A DNA stretch of 64,000 bases from Geomobilibacter sp964432205 (GCA_964432205.1 CAYSMK010000001.1:186001-250000), one strand, 5' to 3'; counted from the first letter of the stretch, positions 7,602 through 16,868 are shown. Notes: generated from the letters alone by a model not told the origin. Program-made: numbers and translations.

Positions 7602-8064
7602 GGCTTTGCCCCCTCCCCCACTTACTTTCTTTGCACGGGCAAAGAAAGTAAGCAAAGAAAACCGCCCCCGACGCCTTGGCCGCTGACGCGGCTTCCCTCC
7701 GCTCGTCGGGCGCTGCGGCGACGGCCGAAACTCGCTGCGCTCAGACAGTCGGCCGCCTTGTCCCGCAGCACCTCTCCTCCCTCCGGCTGCGGCGTAAGGG
7801 GGAAACTTCTTGTGACCTTGAATCTATTCTTGCGGGGACTTCGTCCCCGTATGGTTCCCCCTGTGCCGTGCCGAGTGGGGCTGGGCATGGCGGGATCAGG
7901 ACGGGCGCGTGTCTGAGCGAAGCGAGTTTGCGCCCGGCCCCCGTCGTGCGCAGCCCCGCTCGGGAAGCCGAAGGCCACGGCGCTTGTGGGGTGCCCTTTC
8001 TTTGCGTCCTTTCTTTGGGCAAACAAAGAAAGGACGTGGGGGTGTGGGGGCAAGGCCCCCGACA
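7602..8064. repeat. Palindrome-ended intergenic element of about 460 bp
   Basis: The left end carries a perfect 14-bp hairpin (CTTACTTTCTTTGC, 7621-7634, with its complement at 7639-7652). The right end carries a different perfect 13-bp hairpin (CGTCCTTTCTTTG, 8005-8017, with its complement at 8024-8036). Outside the hairpins the edges are imperfect inverted repeats (GGCTTTGCCCCC on the left, GGGGGCAAGGCC on the right). The interior is GC-rich with several small palindromes such as GGGGACTTCGTCCCC. All six frames show long open stretches because of composition, but none has a ribosome site or a recognisable domain, so I call it non-coding. The element follows the last cassette gene; 7512-7601 shows nothing else. 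Confidence 0.7.
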
Positions 8065-8182
8065 GTCCGAGTCAATGCTATTGCCGAGGATATGACTACC
8101 ATAACGGCACGGACCTGCGACGTTGCCACCTCTGCAATTAAAAACAGCCAATAAATTGACATTTTTTCTTGACACGACATAA

Positions 8183-8290
8183 AGTGGATAAACTCCCGGG
8201 AGTTAGCGCCCAGCACTCGCAAAACGTTTACTGCCGCCGCTTTGTTTCCACACGAACTGTTGAAAACTGTGTGGATAACTTTGGGGATAA
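8183..8290. other. Cluster of DnaA-box-like sites, origin-like
   Basis: One perfect inverted DnaA box (TGTGGATAA, 8270-8278) lies with two one-mismatch copies in the same direction (AGTGGATAA 8183-8191; TGGGGATAA 8282-8290). A weaker TTTCCACA is at 8245-8252. An AT-rich stretch precedes the cluster (about 8132-8170) and a perfect 14-bp palindrome AACTCCCGGGAGTT is at 8191-8204. A perfect 8-bp stem (GAAAAGTC / GACTTTTC) is at 8305-8323. This resembles the style of a bacterial replication origin, but dnaA and dnaN are not nearby. It may be a minor DnaA-binding locus, a relic or chance. Confidence 0.4.
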
Positions 8291-8418
8291 GGTATCGAGG
8301 AGACGAAAAGTCATAGACTTTTCCCTTATTGACTAAATAACAGGCAGCTAATCTCTCCGTAACAGATACAGCGCCAAATTCTTCACGCGCCAAGCCCTGA
8401 AGGACGAAGCGCTTCCGA

Positions 8419-8447
8419 TTGCATCTCCCCGAAAAAGATACTATAAC
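8419..8447 (+). promoter_or_regulatory. Promoter of the CAP-domain gene, probably giving a leaderless mRNA
   Basis: TTGCAT and TATAAC are separated by exactly 17 bp. The -10 box ends six bases before the ATG at 8454, so transcription should start at or next to the start codon. No ribosome site is present, which fits. A near-copy of this promoter lies upstream of recQ. Confidence 0.65.
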
Positions 8448-8453
8448 CGCCCC

Positions 8454-9155
8454 ATGACCATCAAACGCGCTGCAACATCCCCGTTATCGTATCTCTCGCC
8501 CAGCGCGAAACGTAGCGTCCGGAGAAGCCCTCCCTCGCTCCACAAGCTATTCGCCCCACTCTGCCTGTTCCTGCTGCTGACGGCAACGACCGTCCATGGG
8601 GAGACGCTTGCCAGGGAGATCCTTGACGAAATCAACCTGGCCCGCACCGCCCCTAAGACCTATGCCGGCTTTCTTCGGGTATTCCGCCAACAGTTCCGGG
8701 GCAAGGAGTACCGCCTGCGTGACTCCAGCACCCTTGTCCGCACCGTGGAAGGGGCAAAGGCGGTGAACGAGGCAATCGTCGTGCTCTCCCGCCAACTGCC
8801 CCTCCCGCCGCTCGCCTGGTCGGACGGACTCGCCGCGGCAGCGACAGAACTGGCAGAGGAGCAGCGGGAAAGCGGCGCGACCGGCCACGAAGGCATGCAT
8901 CACCGCGGCATGCGGGTGAGGATCGAGAGTCACGGAACCTGGGACGGGGAAATAGGCGAGAACATCGGTTACGGACCCGACGAGGCAGTGGCCAGGGATA
9001 TGGTCATGCAGCTCATTGTAAACGACGGGGTGCCGGGTCGGGGGCACAGGGAGAACATCTACCGACGCGCCTTCGGCACGGCCGGGGTCGCCTGCGGCCC
9101 GCATCCCCGGTACGGGCAGATGTGCGTCATCGACTTTGCGGGTGGGTTCAGATGA
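8454..9155 (+). CDS. Secreted CAP/SCP-domain protein
   Basis: A 233-residue protein of the CAP superfamily (SCP/PR-1/YkwD-like). The first 48 residues hold a basic region and a hydrophobic signal segment (LFAPLCLFLLLTATTVHG). The domain follows with EILDEINLARTAPKTYAGFL, the WSDGLAAAATELAEEQ helix, a GHEGMHH stretch, GEIGENIGYG and GRGHRENIYRRAFGTAGVACG. These are the usual CAP landmarks, including His and Glu residues of the family cavity. It is expected to be exported; the biochemical role of bacterial members is poorly known. It probably starts at the ATG directly downstream of the promoter, as a leaderless message. The gene is monocistronic, with recQ behind its own promoter. Confidence 0.82.
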   Translation: MTIKRAATSPLSYLSPSAKRSVRRSPPSLHKLFAPLCLFLLLTATTVHGETLAREILDEINLARTAPKTYAGFLRVFRQQFRGKEYRLRDSSTLVRTVEGAKAVNEAIVVLSRQLPLPPLAWSDGLAAAATELAEEQRESGATGHEGMHHRGMRVRIESHGTWDGEIGENIGYGPDEAVARDMVMQLIVNDGVPGRGHRENIYRRAFGTAGVACGPHPRYGQMCVIDFAGGFR

Positions 9156-9267
9156 GAACATGATGCGGCGGCGGGCTTGCACTTAATGCAACCGTGCAAC
9201 AGCTATCCAGCAGTCCCCTTTGATACAGCAACCGTTCGTAAGTACAGTCAATCGGAAACTCAATCGA

Positions 9268-9296
9268 TTGCATCTCTCCTCAAAAAATACTATAAC
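9268..9296 (+). promoter_or_regulatory. Promoter of the recQ leader ORF and recQ
   Basis: TTGCAT and TATAAC with a 17-bp spacer, in a 40-bp block closely matching the promoter at 8414-8456. The -10 box ends five bases before the ATG at 9302, predicting a leaderless start at the short leader ORF. Confidence 0.65.
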
Positions 9297-9301
9297 CTCC
9301 C

Positions 9302-9354
9302 ATGCTGAACCAATCCGTCAGACACGCCGGCAGTATCCCCCGCAAAGGCCCTTC

Positions 9355-9358
<4 letters not shown>
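9302..9358 (+). CDS. 18-codon leader ORF translationally coupled to recQ
   Basis: An ORF encoding MLNQSVRHAGSIPRKGPS begins at the predicted transcription start of the recQ promoter. Its TGA overlaps the recQ ATG as ATGA (9355-9358). This arrangement suggests that ribosomes loading on a leaderless ATG end at, and restart on, recQ. Nothing in the peptide suggests its own function. The ORF is too short to be sure it is translated. Confidence 0.45.
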
Positions 9359-11169
<1,811 letters not shown>

Positions 11170-11189
11170 TAATTCCAGCAAAAACAGCT

Positions 11190-11266
11190 CACCACCAAGG
11201 CACGAAGGACACGAAGTTACCCAGAATCAGCACTGAATCCTTTGTGCTCTTTGTGTCTCTGTGATG
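11190..11266. repeat. Imperfect inverted repeat of the CACGAAGGACACGAAG type
   Basis: The left arm (CCAAGGCACGAAGGACACGA) and right arm (CCTTTGTGCTCTTTGTGTCT and following) are imperfect complements about 25 bp apart. It lies between the convergent recQ and holin-like genes and may act as a bidirectional terminator. A related but distinct element is at 18984-19145. Confidence 0.6.
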
Positions 11267-11288
11267 CATGACTGCCGCAGGATGCCGT

Positions 11289-11639
11289 CTATCTGCCGTC
11301 CGAGCGGATGAACAGGTTAAGCAGGAAGCTGACGATGCTGAAGACCAGGGCCGCCACAAAGGCCTGGCCGAAGCCGGCCACGTGGAAGCCGCGCACCAGG
11401 TGGGATGCCAGGTAGAAGAGAAAGGCATTGATGACCAGGGTGAAGAGCCCCAGCGAGAAGATGGTCACCGGCAGGGTCAGGAAGATAAGGACAGGCCGGA
11501 GGAAGGCGTTGAGGAGCCCCAGGACCAGGGCGGCAACAAAGACCGTCACCCAGTTGTCCAGGGCCACCCCGGAAACGAGGTGAGCAACCACCAGGAGGGC
11601 GGTGCTGTTGATGATCCAGCGAATGATGAGCTGCTTCAT
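11289..11639 (-). CDS. Phage-holin-4-superfamily small membrane protein
   Basis: A 116-residue membrane protein with four hydrophobic helices and the family pattern LIIRWIINSTALLVVAHLV, then LGLLNAFLRPVLIFLTLPVTI, SLGLFTLVINAFLFYLAS and FVAALVFSIVSFLLNLFI. This matches the widespread PF04020-type ('phage holin family 4') proteins. Despite the name they are ordinary chromosomal inner-membrane proteins of unknown role. I chose the ATG at 11639, with a GGGGA site upstream; the longer reading frame adds 42 residues without family character. It converges on recQ. Confidence 0.8.
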   Translation of the reverse strand: MKQLIIRWIINSTALLVVAHLVSGVALDNWVTVFVAALVLGLLNAFLRPVLIFLTLPVTIFSLGLFTLVINAFLFYLASHLVRGFHVAGFGQAFVAALVFSIVSFLLNLFIRSDGR

Positions 11640-11763
11640 GTATGTCCCCATGTAACCCGCTGGACTGCAGGCATCGGCGGGTGCAACCATACCACAGCTC
11701 GGGACGGATGGCGACTGGATGATCGTCATTGACGCCACTACTCCCCTCTGCCATGATACCCCC

Positions 11764-12564
11764 ATGTGCCTGATCGTCTTCGCCCTCGATGCTCACCCCC
11801 GCTATCGCCTGGTCCTGGCAGCCAACCGGGATGAATACTTTACCCGGCCGACCGCACCGGCCGGCTTCTGGCCGGACGCCCCCCGCGTTCTGGCCGGTCG
11901 CGACCTGCAGGGAGGCGGCAGTTGGCTGGGGATCACCCGCGACCGGCGTTTGGCGGCAATCACCAACTACCGGGACCCCCTCCACCAACCGGCCAACCCA
12001 CCGTCGCGGGGACGACTGGTCGCCGACTTCCTTACCGGAACCGACACCCCGGCCGACTACCTGGAGATGCTGGGCCGCGAACAGGGCCGCTATGGCGGTT
12101 TCAACCTGCTGGTCGGCGACGATGACGGGCTTTTCTGGCACTCCAACCGCGGCAGCGGTCCGCAGCGGATACCAGCCGGCATCCACGGCCTGAGCAACCA
12201 CCTTCTGGACACCCCCTGGCCAAAGGTGACAGCCGCCAAGGCCCGGCTGGCAGAGCTCCTCACCGCCGAACAACCGGACATGGCAGCGATGTTCGCCGCC
12301 CTTGCCGACACCAGGCAGTTCGCCGATCCGCTCCTCCCGGACACCGGCATCGGCCTCGACCGGGAGCGGTTCCTCTCCCCAATCTTCATTACCGGCGACA
12401 CGTACGGTACCCGGTCCACCACCCTCGTCCTGATCGACCGGGACAAGCGGGGAATCTTCGCGGAACAATGCTATGACAGCCGGCAACAGATCACGACAAC
12501 CACAGCCGTCAGCATCGCGCCCGACGGCAGTCATTCCGCACTCCACACAGGAGAACATCCATGA
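11764..12564 (+). CDS. NRDE-family (TANGO2-like) protein
   Basis: A 266-residue protein of the NRDE family, named for the Asn-Arg-Asp-Glu motif seen here as LAANRDEYFTRPTAP. It starts MCLIVFA, and the Cys2 after the initiator resembles an N-terminal nucleophile hydrolase. Further landmarks are AGRDLQGGGSWLGITRDRRLAAITNYR, a central GFNLLVGDDDGLFWHSNR, GIHGLSNHLLDTPWPK and C-terminal YGTRSTTLVLIDRD. The molecular function of the family is unsettled; eukaryotic TANGO2 is linked to haem and lipid handling. The start is the ATG at 11764 because it puts Cys at position 2. It overlaps the following glycosylase gene by 4 bp (ATGA), so the two are co-translated. Confidence 0.86.
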   Translation: MCLIVFALDAHPRYRLVLAANRDEYFTRPTAPAGFWPDAPRVLAGRDLQGGGSWLGITRDRRLAAITNYRDPLHQPANPPSRGRLVADFLTGTDTPADYLEMLGREQGRYGGFNLLVGDDDGLFWHSNRGSGPQRIPAGIHGLSNHLLDTPWPKVTAAKARLAELLTAEQPDMAAMFAALADTRQFADPLLPDTGIGLDRERFLSPIFITGDTYGTRSTTLVLIDRDKRGIFAEQCYDSRQQITTTTAVSIAPDGSHSALHTGEHP

Positions 12565-13148
12565 CCGCACAATGCCGCTGTCCCTGGGTCGATCTGAGCA
12601 AGCCGGACTACGTCGCCTACCACGACACCGAGTGGGGGGTGCCGGTCCACGACGACCGGCTGATCTTCGAATTCATCACCCTGGAAGGTGCCCAGGCCGG
12701 GCTTTCCTGGTATACGATCCTGCGCAGGCGGGAGGGGTACCGGCAGGCCTTTGCCGGTTTCGATCCGGAGCAGGTCGCCCGGTTCGACGACGAACGGGTC
12801 AGCGCCCTGCTCCAGGACCGGGGAATCATCCGCAACCGGGCCAAGGTGGAGGCCACGGTCAGCAATGCCCGTGCCTTTCTCAAGGTCCAGGCGGAATTCG
12901 GCAGTTTTGCCACCTACATCTGGCGCTTCGTGGACGGCCGCCCCAGGGTCGGCGAACTGCGCAGTCTGGCGGACTTTCCGGTCACGAGTCCCGAGGCCGA
13001 GTCCCTCTCCCGCGACCTGAAACAGCGGGGTTTCCGCTTTGTCGGCCCGACCATCTGTTACGCCCACATGCAGGCCACCGGCATGGTGAACGACCACACG
13101 ATCGACTGCTTTCGGCGAGGCGAGATCATTGCAGCCTACCGCTTGTAA
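12561..13148 (+). CDS. tag: DNA-3-methyladenine glycosylase I
   Basis: A 195-residue helix-hairpin-helix base-excision enzyme that removes 3-methyladenine from alkylated DNA. Landmarks are CPWVDLSKPDYVAYHDTEWGVPVHDD, FEFITLEGAQAGLSWYTILRRREGYRQAF, GIIRNRAKVEATVSNA and FVGPTICYAHMQATGMVNDHTIDC. Likely zinc ligands are an N-terminal Cys (Cys5 or Cys7), His21, His179 and Cys183, which match the spacing of the Escherichia coli enzyme. The length is normal. It begins within the last codons of the NRDE gene, giving a two-gene operon. Confidence 0.95.
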   Translation: MTAQCRCPWVDLSKPDYVAYHDTEWGVPVHDDRLIFEFITLEGAQAGLSWYTILRRREGYRQAFAGFDPEQVARFDDERVSALLQDRGIIRNRAKVEATVSNARAFLKVQAEFGSFATYIWRFVDGRPRVGELRSLADFPVTSPEAESLSRDLKQRGFRFVGPTICYAHMQATGMVNDHTIDCFRRGEIIAAYRL

Positions 13149-13190
13149 TCGGGCAATGGCAAAGTAAGCTGATACCGATAGGAGGGGAAT

Positions 13191-13688
13191 ATGGAAAAGC
13201 GCCTTGGAAAATTGCTGCCGGCCACGACAGGTTTCTGGCTCCTGGTGATAGCGATGCTGACAATGGCCGGACCGGCAGGAGCCGAATTCCGGCTATCCAG
13301 GGGGGAAACGGTCTACGTGCCGGTCTATTCCAACGTCTTTGTCGGCCCCAAGGCCCTCCCGTTCAACCTGGCAACCACCCTGAGCATCAGGAACATCGAT
13401 CCGAGCCACCCGATGACCGTCACCTCGGTCGATTACCTGGACACGAACGGCAAGCCTGTCCGGCGCTACCTGACCAGACCGCTCGGCCTGGCGCCGCTGG
13501 CCACCCATTACATCCACCTGGAGGAAAAGGATACCGCCGGCGGTTTCGGCGCCAAGTTCATTGTCAGATGGGAGTCGGGAAGGGTCATCAATGCGCCGAT
13601 CATCGAGTGCCTGATGATCGGCGCCACCTCCGGCCAGGGGATCTCCTTCGTGAGCCCTGGCCAGGTGATCAAGGACGGTAGTCGCTGA
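13191..13688 (+). CDS. DUF3124-family exported protein
   Basis: A 165-residue protein with an N-terminal signal peptide (hydrophobic core FWLLVIAMLTMAGPAGA, likely cleavage after residue 31). The single domain has YVPVYSNVFVGPKALPFNLATTLSIRN and MTVTSVDYLDTNGKPVRRYL, then GAKFIVRWESGRVINAPIIECLMIG. These match the DUF3124 family as I remember it, which has no assigned function. An AGGAGGGG ribosome site precedes the ATG. A strong bidirectional hairpin follows. It is 42 bp behind tag and may be read from the same message or on its own. Confidence 0.78.
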   Translation: MEKRLGKLLPATTGFWLLVIAMLTMAGPAGAEFRLSRGETVYVPVYSNVFVGPKALPFNLATTLSIRNIDPSHPMTVTSVDYLDTNGKPVRRYLTRPLGLAPLATHYIHLEEKDTAGGFGAKFIVRWESGRVINAPIIECLMIGATSGQGISFVSPGQVIKDGSR

Positions 13689-13690
13689 AC

Positions 13691-13721
13691 AAGCGAGGGG
13701 ACCGACATGGTCCCCTCGCTT
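13691..13721. terminator. Bidirectional hairpin terminator
   Basis: A perfect 13-bp stem (AAGCGAGGGGACC and its complement) with a 5-base loop lies between the convergent DUF3124 and cupredoxin genes. The arms begin with AA and end with TT, suiting use from both strands. Confidence 0.8.
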
Positions 13722-13729
13722 CTCAGCCT

Positions 13730-14140
13730 CTACTCAACCACCTCCAGCAGACCTTCCATCCCCTTTTCCCGATGGCTTTCGAAAAAGAGAAGCTTCTTGC
13801 TGCAGTAGATGGGGTAGCTGCCCGTTTTCGTCGCGGTGAATCTGATGGTTTTGGAATCTGAGGAGAGGCTCTCCTCGAACTCGATCCCCGCCTCGGGCGC
13901 CTTGACCACGATGTTGTGGGGCACCACGCCGGACTCCTTGCGCACGGTGAGTTCCACCGGTACGTTCACCCTGACGATGATATGGTCCGGATCGAAAAAG
14001 TACCCGCCCCCCACCAGTTCCACCCGCTGGACCCCGTCGTCGCCGACCGTGGCCCGGACCACCCGCTTGGCCTCCCGGGCACAAACGATCACCGCACCCA
14101 GCAGGAAGAACAGCATTGCCAGCAGTAACCAACGTTTCAT
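13730..14140 (-). CDS. Exported cupredoxin-domain copper protein
   Basis: A 136-residue protein with a signal peptide (WLLLAMLFFLLGAVIVCA) and one cupredoxin domain. Candidate type 1 copper ligands are His75 (VPHNIVV), Cys113 (YPIYCSKK), His123 (FESHREKGM) and Met128, in the usual His-Cys-His-Met order. The strand VELVGGGYFFDPDHIIVRVNVPVELTVRK is typical of plastocyanin-like and oxidase-II-like folds. It is expected in the periplasm as a small electron carrier or copper-binding protein. The ATG at 14140 is preferred since it directly starts the signal peptide. It lies 32 bp behind the superoxide dismutase gene on the same strand, so the two may be one operon. Confidence 0.8.
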   Translation of the reverse strand: MKRWLLLAMLFFLLGAVIVCAREAKRVVRATVGDDGVQRVELVGGGYFFDPDHIIVRVNVPVELTVRKESGVVPHNIVVKAPEAGIEFEESLSSDSKTIRFTATKTGSYPIYCSKKLLFFESHREKGMEGLLEVVE

Positions 14141-14172
14141 CGCTACCGCCTCCCTTCGCAACAGGTTTATGA

Positions 14173-14751
14173 CTACGGCAACCTCGCTGCCACCGCCTGC
14201 CAGTCGATATTCCGGAAGAACGCCTCGATATAGTCCGCCCGCTTCAGCCCGTAGTCGAGCATGAAGGCGTGCTCGAAGACATCCATGATGAGCAGCGGGG
14301 TACAGCCGGCCGGATTGGCCACATCGTGCTCATTGATCCAGAAGTTGATCAATCGGTCCCCGACCGGGTCGAGATAGAGCCCGACCCAGCCGATGCCGCG
14401 CATGGCGCCGGTGGCCCTGAAATCCTTCTCCCAGAGCTCGACGCTACCGAACGATGCGGTCAGCTTGCCCGCCAGAGCGGCTCCCTGGTCCAGGGGGGCA
14501 CTCCCGCCCAGGTTGCCGAAATAGAGCTCATGAAGCCGCATGCCGTTGAACTCCCACCCCAGGCGGCGCTTCAGCTCGGCATATTCCGGCGTCCCCCCCT
14601 TCCCTTCCGCGATCAGCTGCGCCAGGGCGTCCAGCAGTTTGCCTGTGTTGGTCACATACCCCTGGTAGAGGGTGAAATGGTTCTTCAAGAGTGTCTCGCT
14701 GAAGCCGGGAATGCCGATCAGCCTGCCATAATCCTGTGCCGTGTATGCCAT
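14173..14751 (-). CDS. sod: Fe/Mn-family superoxide dismutase
   Basis: A 192-residue enzyme that converts superoxide to oxygen and hydrogen peroxide. The four metal ligands are recognisable as His25 (KNHFTLYQGYV), His74 (RLHELYFGNLGG), Asp157 and His161 (MDVFEHAFMLDY). The domain order is that of the Fe/Mn family. The sequence is somewhat divergent from the classic enzymes: the second helix has a single 'LHELYFGNLGG' rather than the usual 'HHxxY' arrangement, so metal choice should not be guessed. The ATG at 14751 has an AAGGAGG site; longer readings of the frame run into the divergent Nudix gene. It probably protects an anaerobe during oxygen exposure. Confidence 0.9.
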   Translation of the reverse strand: MAYTAQDYGRLIGIPGFSETLLKNHFTLYQGYVTNTGKLLDALAQLIAEGKGGTPEYAELKRRLGWEFNGMRLHELYFGNLGGSAPLDQGAALAGKLTASFGSVELWEKDFRATGAMRGIGWVGLYLDPVGDRLINFWINEHDVANPAGCTPLLIMDVFEHAFMLDYGLKRADYIEAFFRNIDWQAVAARLP

Positions 14752-14934
14752 GGTCCTTGCCTCCTTGTGGGATGCTCTGTCGCTCGTGCGACGTGACGAA
14801 TCTACCTTTTCGTTTACCACAATCGGGTGCATATGCAATGCGAGTGAAACTGAATTGACATTCACCGGCCGGCCGGGTAGAAGGAAAGCACCAGAGAGTA
14901 AGTTTACCGGGATGTTTCGGGAAAGGGAGGTTGA

Positions 14935-15396
14935 ATGGAGAGCCCGCGTCATATCGCAGTAGTCGGCTGCCTGGTGTGCAATGCCGACGACAGGGTACTG
15001 CTGATCAGGCACCACAAGCGGGGGTGGGAGATTCCCCAGGGGCGGGTCGAAGAGGGCGAAAGCCTGATCGAGGCGCTCCACCGCGAAATCCTTGAGGAGA
15101 CCGGGGTAACGGTGACTCTGGGGCCGCTGGCCTGCGTCTGGTCGAAACTGACGCCACCGGCAGCACTCATTTTTGCCTTTATCGCCCGCTATCGGCAAGG
15201 CGACCTGACCCCCAGCGACGAAACCCCGGAACTCGGCTGGTTCGCCGCAGAGGAAGCGCTGACCATGGTCGCCAACCCGGTAAACCGCGACCGGCTGGCA
15301 GCACTGCTGAACCATTCCGGGAACGTGATGTTCGGAGCCTATACCACCGGCCCCTATCAGAAGGTGGCGGAAACCGTTACCGGCCCATTGCCGTGA
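14935..15396 (+). CDS. Nudix hydrolase
   Basis: A 153-residue Nudix-fold pyrophosphohydrolase. The Nudix box GX5EX7REUXEEXGU is intact at residues 36-58. It starts IAVVGCLVCNADDRVLLIRH and continues WEIPQGRVEEGE, the pattern of general house-cleaning nucleotide hydrolases. The substrate cannot be told from sequence. The ATG has a GAAAGGGAGG site. A possible promoter (TTGACA at 14855-14860, TAGAAG 17 bp further) lies upstream. It is divergent from sod and convergent with the MarR-family gene. Confidence 0.9.
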   Translation: MESPRHIAVVGCLVCNADDRVLLIRHHKRGWEIPQGRVEEGESLIEALHREILEETGVTVTLGPLACVWSKLTPPAALIFAFIARYRQGDLTPSDETPELGWFAAEEALTMVANPVNRDRLAALLNHSGNVMFGAYTTGPYQKVAETVTGPLP

Positions 15397-15411
15397 ACCA
15401 CTAAGGCCGGA

Positions 15412-15918
15412 CTACCCGCGCCGTTTTCCCTTTGCTTTCGCTAAGGTCCGTTCCTCCACCAGCACAATCGGCACCGGGGGCGTCTCCTGCACACCGAGAA
15501 TGGTCACGAGCTTGTCAAGCCCACCGGCGACCTCCTGGAGCGTATCCATCGACAGCGACTCCAGTCCCTGCAACAGCACCCCCTGAAACACCTCCGGAGC
15601 CTCAGCCACCAGTGTTCGCCCCTGCGGGGTAAGGTCGACCTCCACCACCCGCCGGTCGGTCCGGGAACGGGTACGCGATACCAATCCACGCAGCTCTAAC
15701 CGGTCGATGATGCCCACCACGGTGGCCGGGTGCAGATACATACGCCTGGCCAGTTCCGAGACCCTGATCGGGGCACGCTCGGCGATGACCTTGATGGCCC
15801 AGAGCTGGGGACCGGTCAGGCCGGTTTCCCGAACCGCCCGCTTCGAGTGCTCGTTGACGAATTGAAACAGCCGGCGGATGTTGTCGAGGATCTCCGCAAC
15901 CATCGGATCGGTTGGCAT
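15412..15918 (-). CDS. MarR-family transcriptional regulator
   Basis: A 168-residue winged-helix regulator. The DNA-binding region is ERAPIRVSELARRMYLHPATVVGIIDRLELRGLVSRTRSRTDRRVVEVDLTPQG, which matches MarR in helix order and in the 'DRR' wing. Flanking helices at both ends supply the dimer interface. The usual MarR behaviour is repression relieved by a small ligand; none can be named here. The ATG at 15918 has a GGAGA site. A perfect 15-bp palindrome (15939-15953) lies just upstream and overlaps the predicted promoter of the divergent pal-like gene, so autoregulation and joint control are likely. The C-terminal 20 residues are basic and unusual. Confidence 0.88.
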   Translation of the reverse strand: MPTDPMVAEILDNIRRLFQFVNEHSKRAVRETGLTGPQLWAIKVIAERAPIRVSELARRMYLHPATVVGIIDRLELRGLVSRTRSRTDRRVVEVDLTPQGRTLVAEAPEVFQGVLLQGLESLSMDTLQEVAGGLDKLVTILGVQETPPVPIVLVEERTLAKAKGKRRG

Positions 15919-15938
15919 GATGTCTCCAAAAAAAATCA

Positions 15939-15953
15939 GCAAAATTATTTTGC
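15939..15953. promoter_or_regulatory. Palindromic MarR operator candidate
   Basis: GCAAAATTATTTTGC is a perfect inverted repeat in the divergent region between the marR-type gene and the OmpA/Pal lipoprotein gene. Its right half overlaps the -35 box of the rightward promoter. Confidence 0.5.
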
Positions 15954-15978
15954 ATTCAAATAATATGCGTAGTAATCT
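15950..15978 (+). promoter_or_regulatory. Promoter of the OmpA/Pal lipoprotein gene
   Basis: TTGCAT (15950-15955) and TAATCT (15973-15978) with a 17-bp spacer. The leader would be about 90 bases. Overlap with the palindrome suggests repression by the divergent MarR protein. Confidence 0.45.
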
Positions 15979-16076
15979 TTTTTAACATAAACACTCTTGG
16001 CAAGCAATGTCTGCGCCAGCGTCCTGGCGGCATCCCCGGCAAAACGGGTCGAGACAAGAAAAAAGGAGGAAGGTCA

Positions 16077-16658
16077 ATGAAACGCGTAGTTCTGTCTATT
16101 CTGGCTCTGACATGCGTAACGATGGTTGCGGGAGGGTGTGCAAAGCAGGAATTGGTCAAGAAGGATGACCAGATCGCCCCTGCGGCAACCACGACGACTC
16201 CGGCAAAGGCGGCTTCCACCCAGGCGCAGTCGGCACAGCAGAGCCCAACCAGCCAGCAGGCGGCTGCCAAACAGGCAGTGACCGACAGCACGACGCAGAC
16301 GAAGGCGTCCGACCAGCTCACGGCATCACTGAACCAGATCTATTTTGCATTTGATTCAAACGCCCTGAGTGACGAGGCCCGAGCCACCCTGGCAAAAAAC
16401 GCCGCTTTCCTGAAGCAGAACAAGGCCGCAACCGTCAGGATCGAAGGCAATTGCGACGAGCGGGGGTCGGACGAGTACAACCTGGCACTTGGTGAAAAAC
16501 GGGCCCAGGCAGCGCGACAATACCTGATAACCCTGGGAACAGCTGCAGGCCGCCTCTCCGTGATCAGCTACGGCAAGGAAAAACCAGCCGATCAGGGGCA
16601 CTCCGAGGAGGCTTGGGCGAAGAACCGGCGCGACGAATTCGTGCTGGTTCAACGCTGA
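16077..16658 (+). CDS. pal: OmpA/Pal-family peptidoglycan-associated lipoprotein
   Basis: A 193-residue outer-membrane lipoprotein. The signal peptide ends at a lipobox (VAGGC) with Cys21. A 60-residue Ala/Thr/Gln-rich linker follows. The C-terminal OmpA-like domain has IYFAFDSNALSDEARATLAKNAAFL, IEGNCDERGSDEYNLALGEKRAQAARQYL and LSVISYGKEKPADQGHSEEAWAKNRRDEFVL, including the Asp and Arg residues that bind the peptidoglycan peptide. An AAAGGAGGAAGG site precedes the ATG. tolB and ybgF are not adjacent, so it may be one of several Pal-like proteins rather than the Tol-Pal subunit. Confidence 0.9.
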   Translation: MKRVVLSILALTCVTMVAGGCAKQELVKKDDQIAPAATTTTPAKAASTQAQSAQQSPTSQQAAAKQAVTDSTTQTKASDQLTASLNQIYFAFDSNALSDEARATLAKNAAFLKQNKAATVRIEGNCDERGSDEYNLALGEKRAQAARQYLITLGTAAGRLSVISYGKEKPADQGHSEEAWAKNRRDEFVLVQR

Positions 16659-16699
16659 CAGCTTCTTCTGCTGCACAGTGCCTCTGACAGCCGCTTTTC

Positions 16700-16735
16700 G
16701 GGCGGGCATGCCGGTAGACTCCGGCTGCCCGCCCC
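16700..16735 (+). terminator. Strong hairpin after the Pal-like gene
   Basis: Arms GGGCGGGCATGCCGG and CCGGCTGCCCGCCCC pair over 14 positions with one bulge. No T-run follows, so it may be a terminator or an RNA-stabilising structure. Confidence 0.45.
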
Positions 16736-16868
16736 TTCAGTAGGAACACTCCCCGTTTTGCCGACAAATTTCCACTTATCATTTCCCGAAATATCTGGTA
16801 TGAACTATGTACTGACTCTCTCGCACCGGGCGAGCATCGTGAATTCACTGGAAAGGCAGGTAAGCACC

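Noticed and set aside
7622..8393. Several overlapping ORFs of 80-165 codons on both strands after the second hydrolase.
   Set aside because: They lie in the GC-rich palindromic element and its flank, lack ribosome sites and protein features, and follow from composition and hairpin structure.
14828..14837. Palindrome TGCATATGCA between sod and the Nudix gene as an operator.
   Set aside because: Ten bases is short and the site has no clear placement relative to either promoter.
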